Assembly (NCBI GenBank): GCA_036785705.1
Contig: JAWUZG010001081.1
Coordinates: 33,236 to 97,235 of the forward strand
From: Acanthornis magna
Lineage: Eukaryota > Chordata > Aves > Passeriformes > Acanthizidae
Direction: 5' to 3'
DNA: 64,000 nucleotides
A program made the position numbers and the translations under genes. Of this stretch, positions 1-6,918 are shown piece by piece (the stretch's first letter is position 1; every line of letters starts with the position of its first letter). The notes under the pieces are model-generated. The model saw nothing but the letters and a program-made list of their open reading frames with translations. It had not been told where the DNA came from and searched no databases.

Positions 1-484
1 GGCTGCAGCATGATATGAGCAATGGTGCTGAGGCCTTGGCCTTGAGGAAGGCAGCGGGGCTGAGGTGCTGTGGAGCTTCTGAGAAATGCTGTGTGCTGCC
101 AGGAAGTGCTGTGTTCTAAGGTGCTCCTGCTTTTTTTGCCTGTTGAACAGACTTTGAAATTAGTTTTTGCCTGGATGGCATCACATTGGTGTTGTCCCGC
201 GTTCAGGGAAAGCTGCCGATGAGAAGTGGGGCCAGGCTGAAGGCTTGTTGTGACGAAAGGCCATGCCTTGGGGCCCTGTAAGCAGGGGTGCCAAAGGAGG
301 CCCTGGCTGCTGTGCTGGGCCGCAGCAGCGGTGAGCAGCAAAGTGCCTGTGCGTGGGGCCTCTGCCAGCCGGCAACTGTCCCGTTTGCTGCACTCGGGGG
401 ATGCGCGAAGGAGCACGGCTCCTGGGCCCCCCATCCTGCCGCTCCCGGAGGCCTCAGCCTTTGGCCGCTGAGAAGATGGCAAGG

Positions 485-490
485 CACGTG
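485..490. promoter_or_regulatory. Canonical E-box CACGTG, polymorphic between copies
   Basis: CACGTG is present in units 1, 5, 8-13 and 15-19 and reads CATGTG in units 2, 3, 4, 6, 7 and 14. The difference is a CpG transition at the motif centre. CACGTG is the site bound by MYC/MAX, USF and CLOCK/BMAL-type bHLH factors. Binding here is inference from a six-base match and could easily be chance. Confidence 0.3.
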
Positions 491-589
491 AGAGGAGTAT
501 TTCAGTAGCTTGGAGGGGAATTTTGCCTCGTAGAGCCTCTTTGTGTGCTTGTGGGAGTGCAGGTGTGCATGCGCTGTCTGCAATGTGGG

Positions 590-890
590 AGAGGGGCTGC
601 TCTGGTGGATTCAGAAGTGCTTTAGGTTTGTGCCTAAGTTAGGTCTCGAAGTTCCTGCAGTGCTATGGTAAGGGCTGTGTGGATCCTTTGCTGAGGTCTT
701 GGGTTTCAGCTCAGTTCTAAGTGAAGTGTTGTGTAGTTGAAGTCCAGTTCAGTTGCAATGCCCTTAAGTGCTGTTGCTGCCCTAAGTTGTTGATTTGAAT
801 TTGGATTATCAAGTGAAATGTTGCTCAAGTTGAAGTGCTCCTAAGGGAAGTGCTCTTGAGCCTTTGAGCCATGTTCTTCTTATCCTGAGC
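590..890 (+). repeat. Degenerate AAGTGCT-type short-motif region
   Basis: AAGTGCT or a one-base variant recurs irregularly, often followed by CTAAG. In unit 1 it appears at 615-621, 766-772, 833-839 and 848-854, with variants such as GAAGTGTTG near 722, and an outlying copy at 104-110 next to GTTCTAAGG. Spacing is irregular (about 15-150 bp), so this is either a decayed short tandem repeat or compositional bias. It is present at the same place in every unit and unrelated to the 68-bp monomer. Confidence 0.4.
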
Positions 891-916
891 CTTTGTCTTC
901 TTTAGAGACACAGCCT

Positions 917-942
917 CACACACACGGACAGACAGACAGACA
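917..942 (+). repeat. Microsatellite (CA)4 / (GACA)4
   Basis: A short CA run (917-925) is followed directly by four GACA repeats (927-942). All 19 copies keep the same number of repeats. The only change is one C-to-T substitution at the equivalent of 923 (CACATACGG) in units 3-7, 14, 16 and 17. The constant length suggests recent homogenisation outpaces slippage, or that the tract is too short to slip. Confidence 0.8.
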
Positions 943-1130
943 TAGATAATTTGGGTTTGATTTCATTTTGGATTGATTGACTCTGGATTTTTGTTTGTTG
1001 CTTTTCCTCGCTGTGCTTTGAGCATGGTGTAAGTAGTAGAGTGAAGCTTGGCAAGGAAGCTTGTCCTGCTGTGGCTTTTCCATGAATTCTTTCTTTGCCG
1101 ATAGTTTTCCTATGATTCTTGGAGTGATGT

Positions 1131-1930
1131 GCAAGTGCCTGTGCCATCACATGTCTTTAGCAGCGTGGAGCCACCTGGGATGTCAGCAGCGAGGTGCTGT
1201 GAGTGAGTGCCTGTGACACCAGGGCTTCTGGGCAGCATGCGGACTCGTGGCGTGTGCCTATGGCTGTCCTGGGACGGCCTGTGAGCTCAGTGTTCTTTTG
1301 AAAGCTGGATAGCTGTGGCGTGTCCCCAGGGAGTTCTGTGACAAGATGTGACCTCGTGGCTCTTTGGCAGCCTGGAGATGGCTGGAGTGTGGCCAGGGGG
1401 CAAGTGTGAGTGTCAGGGACTTGCCAGGTCTTGAGGAGGATGGAGGGTGTAGGGATGTCCCCATGGAGCCCCTGTGAGTGCCTGTGAGCTGGCGGCACCT
1501 TAGCAGCGTGAGACTGGTGGGCTGTCAGCCCTGAGAGGCTGTTGAAGGCCGTGATCTCGGTGCAGAGAGGTTTGTCAAATGGGAGACTCGTGGGATGTCC
1601 GTATGGAGCCGCTGGGGTTGTGTGTGCCCTCAGTGTTCTTGAGGAGCCTCGAGAGCCCTGGGATGGCCCCGTGGAAGCGCAGGGAGTGGCTGTGACACAG
1701 CAGCGGTGCCTGATGTGATGAAAGGGCCCTGGGATGTCAGCTTGGAATGGCTGTGAGTGCCTGAGAGCACAGGTCTGTCTCTCATGGCCGGAGAGCTGTG
1801 GCAGGTGCCCATGGTAGGTGTGTGAGTGCAGGTGAGCTCAGGGCTCTGCAGAAGGCTGTAGGCCTGTGGGCTGTGAGGCTGGAAGGCCTGGGAGTGCTTT
1901 TGAGCGGAGTGCTGTGTAGCAGTCGGGAGC
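1131..1930 (+). repeat. Block A: ~12 diverged 68-bp minisatellite monomers
   Basis: Within unit 1 the sequence re-aligns to itself every 67-72 bp (one longer, one shorter). Monomers start near 1131, 1197, 1279, 1336, 1404, 1472, 1539, 1612, 1680, 1751, 1819 and 1887. Three boxes recur in order: box 1 like CTGTGAGTGCCTGTGAC, box 2 like CTTTGGCAGCCTGGAG, and box 3 like GGATGTCCCCATGGAGCC. Monomers within a unit are far more diverged from each other than the same monomer is between units, so this repeat predates the amplification. The block recurs at 4590, 8049, 11509, 14969, 18429, 21889, 25348, 28807, 32264, 35724, 39184, 42644, 46102, 49561, 53020, 56478, 59938 and 63398. Confidence 0.85.
1391..1404 (+). 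promoter_or_regulatory. CTCF-like core (GGCCAGGGGGCAAG)
   Basis: CCAGGGGGCA at 1393-1402 fits the CAG(G/A)(T/G)GGC centre of the known CTCF motif, but the upstream CCA of the consensus is TGG here and the base after GCA does not fit. It occurs once per unit, within a block A monomer, and I saw no variant in any copy. The precedent is CTCF binding to each unit of the human DXZ4 macrosatellite. A position-weight score is needed before taking this as more than a candidate. Confidence 0.2.
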
Positions 1931-2730
1931 CGCCTGGGAGGTTGTAGCAGGATGCTTTGGGCCGGCTGCTTTGCCTTGGAACGTGGTGCAGGCACTTGGA
2001 GCATGTGCTATTTGCAAATGTCTCCAGGTGTCTTTCAGAGGGCCAGCGTGTGTTGTTTTGGTGTTGAATTCTGCTGAAAGTCGTTCTGGCAAGGAAGCCT
2101 GCATGAAGGTGCTGCTAGTGAGGCAAAGATTTGGCAGATGAGCTGCTGCTGGGAGTTGCAGGCGTCTGCCTGACAGTCAGTCCCTTGAGAATGTCAATGT
2201 GCAGTCAGTCCCCTTTCCTAGGGGAGGTTTTTCTAGCGTGTTCCTCCTTGGAGTGTGTGAGGGCTCGTGCTGGGGAAGTGGACAGCAAGCAAGGGCACTC
2301 TTGGTGGTGAAGGGAGAGAGAGCTGCCCAGGAGTGTTGGTGTGGTGAGTTCCATGGAGCTCTACTTGGGAATTGGGTTTTTTTGCTTGCTGTAAGATATG
2401 ACTGCTTTCCTATTGTTTTCATCGAGTGCACTCCATTGTAGTCTGTGTAGCCTCCCAGGAGCAGGTTTAGCTTTTCTATGGAGTGGTCAGTAATTGGGAT
2501 TGAGTTGTTTGTGTTGAATCATTTGTGTTAGGGAAGACCTGCTTTTCTAGGAATAGATCAGATGGGCCATTTGTAAGTGCTGCGGGACAGAGTTACTTAA
2601 AGCAGGGACAGTGTGAGGCTGGGATTGGATGCAGCCGCCGCCAAGGCTCGTGTCTCTGAGAAGGAGTTGAGAAAGCCAAGGGCTGCTCTCTGGCCCTCGT
2701 GACTCAGTGGCCAGGCTGCTCTGGGAGGCT
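1931..2730. other. Spacer between blocks, no gene seen
   Basis: About 800 bp separates the two 68-bp blocks in unit 1, and the same in every unit. I see no tandem structure, coding region or RNA gene in it. It holds a perfect 10-bp palindrome ATTTGCAAAT (2010-2019), a CCTAGG-centred short inverted repeat (2209-2225) and a TGACTCA site (2700-2706). Three of the four length-changing indels of the array lie in this spacer (units 7/14/16, unit 9, unit 13), while the fourth lies in block A. Confidence 0.6.
2700..2706. promoter_or_regulatory. AP-1-type site TGACTCA
   Basis: A perfect TGACTCA heptamer, the FOS/JUN (AP-1) consensus, lies just upstream of block B and is retained in every complete unit. 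Seven-base matches are expected by chance at this window size, and its repeated occurrence reflects the array and is not independent evidence. Confidence 0.2.
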
Positions 2731-3459
2731 TTGTGTGAATCTGCCAGCACAGCAGCGAGAGATGTCCCCGAGGAGCTTGTGTGAGTGCAGGTGAGATCAG
2801 AGCTCTTGAGCAGCCTGGAGAGCCTGGGGATGTGGCCATGGAGCCGCCAGGATATCTGGTGACCTCGGGGTTCCTATGAGCAGAGGGAGCACTAAGATGT
2901 GCCCATGGCACCTGTGTAAGTGCCTGTGGCTGAAGGCCTCTTTTGCAGCCTGGAGAGCCTTGGCATGTCGCCATGAAGCCACAGTGCGTGTCTGTGACAT
3001 CAGAGCGCTTTGGCAGCATGGAAAGGCCTGGAATGGCTGCAGGGGCCAGAGGTGAGTGCCTGTGACATCACAGCTGTCCAGCAGCAGGGAGAGGGAGGGA
3101 ATGTCACAGGCCATGCCCTGTGAGTTGCTGTGACAGCGTGGCTCCTTAGCAGCGTGCAGATTGCCGGGATGTTACCCTTGAGGCCCTGGCATTGCCCTTG
3201 TCGTGTGTGTTCTTTAGGAAGATAGAGAGAGCCGTGGCATGTCCCCCTGGAAGTGCAGGGAGTGGCAGTTGCAAAAGAGCTCCTTAGCACTTAGAGACAG
3301 GTGGGATGTCCCCATGGAGGCACTGTGAGAGCCCGTGACCTCAGAGGTCTTTGGAAGGTGAGAGAGCCGCGGGATGCCATGGGATGTGAGCATGGGGAGC
3401 CTGTGGGCAGGTGTGATCTCCCTGCTTGTGCTGGTGCATCCCCCCCTGGCCTTTTTTCA
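2731..3459 (+). repeat. Block B: ~11 diverged 68-bp minisatellite monomers
   Basis: The same three-box monomer as block A, starting near 2731 (shortened), 2778, 2846, 2912, 2981, 3050, 3118, 3186, 3254, 3322 and 3399 (degenerate). The clearest copies are 2778-2845 and 3050-3117. The last monomer runs into a C-run and a pyrimidine tract that ends the unit. No indel among the four length variants falls in this block, so it is exactly 729 bp in every copy. The block restarts at 6190, 9650, 13110, 16570, 20030, 23489, 26948, 30405, 33865, 37325, 40785, 44243, 47702, 51161, 54619, 58079 and 61539. Confidence 0.85.
2949..3051 (+). other. Possible 103-nt exon bounded by splice-like signals
   Basis: CTCTTTTGCAG ends at 2948, and GAG/GTGAGTG follows with its GT at 3052-3053, giving a 103-nt interval with a good-looking acceptor and donor. 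The interval has no stop codon in the plus-strand frame that starts at its first base. 103 is not a multiple of three, so joining several copies would shift the frame. The signals are present in all 18 complete units (for example 6408-6510). GTGAGT is inherent to box 1 of the 68-bp monomer, so chance is a serious alternative. Confidence 0.15.
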
Positions 3460-3893
3460 GGCTGCAGCATGATATGAGCAATGGTGCTGAGGCCTTGGCC
3501 TTGAGGAAGGCAGCGGGGCTGAGGTGCTGTGGAGCTTCTGAGAAATGCTGTGTGCTGCCAGGAAGTGCTGTGTTCTAAGGTGCTCCTGCTTTTTTTGCCT
3601 GTTGAACAGACTTTGAAATTAGTTTTTGCCTGGATGGCATCACATTGGTGTTGTCCCGCGTTCAGGGAAAGCTGCCGATGAGAAGTGGGGCCAGGCTGAA
3701 GGCTTGTTGTGACGAAAGGCCATGCCTTGGGGCCCTGTAAGCAGGGGTGCCAAAGGAGGCCCTGGCAGCTGTGCTGGGCCGCAGCAGCGGTGAGCAGCAA
3801 AGTGCCTGTGCGTGGGGCCTCTGCCAGCCGGCAACTGTCCCGTTTGCTGCACTCGGGGGATGCGCGAAGGAGCACGGCTCCTGGGCCCCCCAT
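3291..3893 (-). other. Longest ATG-started open frame (200 codons), probably non-coding
   Basis: On the minus strand an open frame runs across each unit junction from an ATG at 3891-3893 to 3291. A further 16 codons upstream are open but begin with TTG, which is not a usual vertebrate start. The translation is rich in S, P, Q, H and R, with no domain, signal peptide or motif that I recognise. It is intact at all 18 junctions, but the copies are about 99% identical, so intactness is weak evidence. Across copies I count roughly 7 amino-acid-changing and 4 silent substitutions in the open frame, close to neutral expectation. No polyadenylation signal AATAAA was seen on either strand of the unit. 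Confidence 0.1.
3438..3460 (+). other. Unit-junction C-run and splice-acceptor-like CCTTTTTTCAG
   Basis: The end of each unit is CATCCCCCCCTGG followed by CCTTTTTTCAG, the AG being at 3459-3460. A pyrimidine tract ending in CAG is what a vertebrate 3' splice site looks like. I inferred no branch point. The element is unchanged at all 18 unit junctions inside the window. It may equally be a neutral degenerate end of the last 68-bp monomer. Confidence 0.3.
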
Positions 3894-6800
3894 CCTGCCG
3901 CTCCCGGAGGCCTCAGCCTTTGGCCGCTGAGAAGATGGCAAGGCATGTGAGAGGAGTATTTCAGTAGCTTGGAGGGGAATTTTGCCTCGTAGAGCCTCTT
4001 TGTGTGCTTGTGGGAGTGCAGGTGTGCATGCGCTGTCTGCAATGTGGGAGAGGGGCTGCTCTGGTGGATTCAGAAGTGCTTTAGGTTTGTGCCTAAGTTA
4101 GGTCTCGAAGTTCCTGCAGTGCTATGGTAAGGGCTGTGTGGATCCTTTGCTGAGGTCTTGGGTTTCAGCTCAGTTCTAAGTGAAGTGTTGTGTAGTTGAA
4201 GTCCAGTTCAGTTGCAATGCCCTTAAGTGCTGTTGCTGCCCTAAGTTGTTGATTTGAATTTGGATTATCAAGTGAAATGTTGCTCAAGTTGAAGTGCTCC
4301 TAAGGGAAGTGCTCTTGAGCCTTTGAGCCATGTTCTTCTTATCCTGAGCCTTTGTCTTCTTTAGAGACACAGCCTCACACACACGGACAGACAGACAGAC
4401 ATAGATAATTTGGGTTTGATTTCATTTTGGATTGATTGACTCTGGATTTTTGTTTGTTGCTTTTCCTCGCTGTGCTTTGAGCATGGTGTAAGTAGTAGAG
4501 TGAAGCTTGGCAAGGAAGCTTGTCCTGCTGTGGCTTTTCCATGAATTCTTTCTTTGCCGATAGTTTTCCTATGATTCTTGGAGTGATGTGCAAGTGCCTG
4601 TGCCATCACATGTCTTTAGCAGCGTGGAGCCACCTGGGATGTCAGCAGCGAGGTGCTGTGAGTGAGTGCCTGTGACACCAGGGCTTCTGGGCAGCATGCG
4701 GACTCGTGGCGTGTGCCTATGGCTGTCCTGGGACGGCCTGTGAGCTCAGTGTTCTTTTGAAAGCTGGATAGCTGTGGCGTGTCCCCAGGGAGTTCTGTGA
4801 CAAGATGTGACCTCGTGGCTCTTTGGCAGCCTGGAGATGGCTGGAGTGTGGCCAGGGGGCAAGTGTGAGTGTCAGGGACTTGCCAGGTCTTGAGGAGGAT
4901 GGAGGGTGTAGGGATGTCCCCATGGAGCCCCTGTGAGTGCCTGTGAGCTGGCGGCACCTTAGCAGCGTGAGACTGGTGGGCTGTCAGCCCTGAGAGGCTG
5001 TTGAAGGCCGTGATCTCGGTGCAGAGAGGTTTGTCAAATGGGAGACTCGTGGGATGTCCGTATGGAGCCGCTGGAGTTGTGTGTGCCCTCAGTGTTCTTG
5101 AGGAGCCTCGAGAGCCCTGGGATGGCCCCGTGGAAGCGCAGGGAGTGGCTGTGACACAGCAGCGGTGCCTGATGTGATGAAAGGGCCCTGGGATGTCAGC
5201 TTGGAATGGCTGTGAGTGCCTGAGAGCACAGGTCTGTCTCTCATGGCCGGAGAGCTGTGGCAGGTGCCCATGGTAGGTGTGTGAGTGCAGGTGAGCTCAG
5301 GGCTCTGCAGAAGGCTGTAGGCCTGTGGGCTGTGAGGCTGGAAGGCCTGGGAGTGCTTTGGAGCGGAGTGCTGTGTAGCAGTCGGGAGCCGCCTGGGAGG
5401 TTGTAGCAGGATGCTTTGGGCCGGCTGCTTTGCCTTGGAACGTGGTGCAGGCACTTGGAGCATGTGCTATTTGCAAATGTCTCCAGGTGTCTTTCAGAGG
5501 GCCAGCGTGTGTTGTTTTGGTGTTGAATTCTGCTGAAAGTCGTTCTGGCAAGGAAGCCTGCATGAAGGTGCTGCTAGTGAGGCAAAGATTTGGCAGATGA
5601 GCTGCTGCTGGGAGTTGCAGGCGTCTGCCTGACAGTCAGTCCCTTGAGAATGTCAATGTGCAGTCAGTCCCCTTTCCTAGGGGAGGTTTTTCTAGCGTGT
5701 TCCTCCTTGGAGTGTGTGAGGGCTCGTGCTGGGGAAGTGGACAGCAAGCAAGGGCACTCTTGGTGGTGAAGGGAGAGAGAGCTGCCCAGGAGTGTTGGTG
5801 TGGTGAGTTCCATGGAGCTCTACTTGGGAATTGGGTTTTTTTGCTTGCTGTAAGATATGACTGCTTTCCTATTGTTTTCATCGAGTGCACTCCATTGTAG
5901 TCTGTGTAGCCTCCCAGGAGCAGGTTTAGCTTTTCTATGGAGTGGTCAGTAATTGGGATTGAGTTGTTTGTGTTGAATCATTTGTGTTAGGGAAGACCTG
6001 CTTTTCTAGGAATAGATCAGATGGGCCATTTGTAAGTGCTGCGGGACAGAGTTACTTAAAGAAGGGACAGTGTGAGGCTGGGATTGGATGCAGCCGCCGC
6101 CAAGGCTCGTGTCTCTGAGAAGGAGTTGAGAAAGCCAAGGGCTGCTCTCTGGCCCTCGTGACTCAGTGGCCAGGCTGCTCTGGGAGGCTTTGTGTGAATC
6201 TGCCAGCACAGCAGCGAGAGATGTCCCCGAGGAGCTTGTGTGAGTGCAGGTGAGATCAGAGCTCTTGAGCAGCCTGGAGAGCCTGGGGATGTGGCCATGG
6301 AGCCGCCAGGATATCTGGTGACCTCGGGGTTCCTATGAGCAGAGGGAGCACTAAGATGTGCCCATGGCACCTGTGTAAGTGCCTGTGGCTGAAGGCCTCT
6401 TTTGCAGCCTGGAGAGCCTTGGCATGTGGCCATGAAGCCACAGTGCGTGTCTGTGACATCAGAGCGCTTTGGCAGCATGGAAAGGCCTGGAATGGCTGCA
6501 GGGGCCAGAGGTGAGTGCCTGTGACATCAGAGCTGTCCAGCAGCAGGGAGAGGGAGGGAATGTCACAGGCCATGCCCTGTGAGTTGCTGTGACAGCGTGG
6601 CTCCTTAGCAGCGTGCAGATTGCCGGGATGTTACCCTTGAGGCCCTGGCATTGCCCTTGTCGTGTGTGTTCTTTAGGAAGATAGAGAGAGCCGTGGCATG
6701 TCCCCCTGGAAGTGCAGGGAGTGGCAGTTGCAAAAGAGCTCCTTAGCACTTAGAGACAGGTGGGATGTCCCCATGGAGGCACTGTGAGAGCCCGTGACCT

Positions 6801-6918
6801 CAGAGGTCTTTGGAAGGTGAGAGAGCCGCGGGATGCCATGGGATGTGAGCATGGGGAGCCTGTGGGCAGGTGTGATCTCCCTGCTTGTGCTGGTGCATCC
6901 CCCCCTGGCCTTTTTTCA
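3460..6918 (+). repeat. Unit 2 (3459 bp)
   Basis: Nearly identical to unit 1, including the one-base-short GTTCTGTG form and GACTC near 4439. Differences include A instead of T in the CTGGCAGCTG motif near 3767, CATGTG instead of CACGTG at the E-box, CTGGAGTT instead of CTGGGGTT near 5071, TTTGGAGCGG instead of TTTTGAGCGG near 5358, and a private AAAGAAGGG at 6058-6066 where the other copies have AAAGCAGGG. Confidence 0.97.

Larger units (their letters stand above)
1..3459 (+). repeat. Unit 1 (3459 bp), reference copy
   Basis: This copy is used as the coordinate reference. It carries the 'type I' 5' part: T at 87, G at 111, C at 140, A at 375, G at 383 and CACGTG at 485-490. It has the one-base-short form at 1336 (GTTCTGTG rather than GTTCCTGTG). 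It shares T308 only with unit 5, and alone has CATGTCGCC near 2965 where the other copies have CATGTGGCC. It differs from unit 2 at only about eight positions that I can see. Confidence 0.97.

Noticed and set aside
181..583. Overlapping open frames on both strands (70-126 codons) repeated in every unit
   Set aside because: Several overlap each other in different frames, many start at GTG or TTG, none shows a recognisable domain, and their number simply reflects the repeat. Treated as chance frames in GC-rich DNA.
1157..1498. Minus-strand frame of 113 codons in block A
   Set aside because: The single-base length variant at 1336 (present or absent depending on the unit) breaks it into two shorter frames in more than half of the copies, which argues against a conserved protein.
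1131..1930. CRISPR-like regular spacing of repeats
   Set aside because: The 68-bp monomers are contiguous and diverged along their whole length, without identical short repeats separated by unique spacers, and the DNA looks eukaryotic.
2209..2225. Hairpin TCCCCT / AGGGGA around TTCCT
   Set aside because: Only a 6-bp stem, and units 3 and 6 break it with a C-to-G change. No T-run or other sign of a terminator.
2199..2441. Plus-strand 80-codon frame with a hydrophobic stretch, present in most units
   Set aside because: Disrupted by the ACACCAGCAAG deletion in units 7, 14 and 16 with no compensating change, and no start context or family resemblance.
3084..3100. G-quadruplex at GGGAGAGGGAGGG
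   Set aside because: Only three close G3 runs; a fourth is missing within usual loop length.
1..3459. Transposon, LTR or LINE origin of the unit
   Set aside because: No terminal inverted repeats, LTR pair, target-site duplication, poly-A tail or reverse transcriptase-like frame could be seen. A diverged fragment cannot be excluded without a database search.
1..3459. rRNA or tRNA gene inside the unit, since rDNA is also tandem
   Set aside because: No stretch resembled rRNA core sequence or a tRNA cloverleaf with A and B boxes, and the unit is too short for a vertebrate rDNA repeat.
1..3459. Centromeric CENP-B box or telomere-type repeats
   Set aside because: No match to the CENP-B box core, and only an isolated TTAGGG (near 2528) in each unit.
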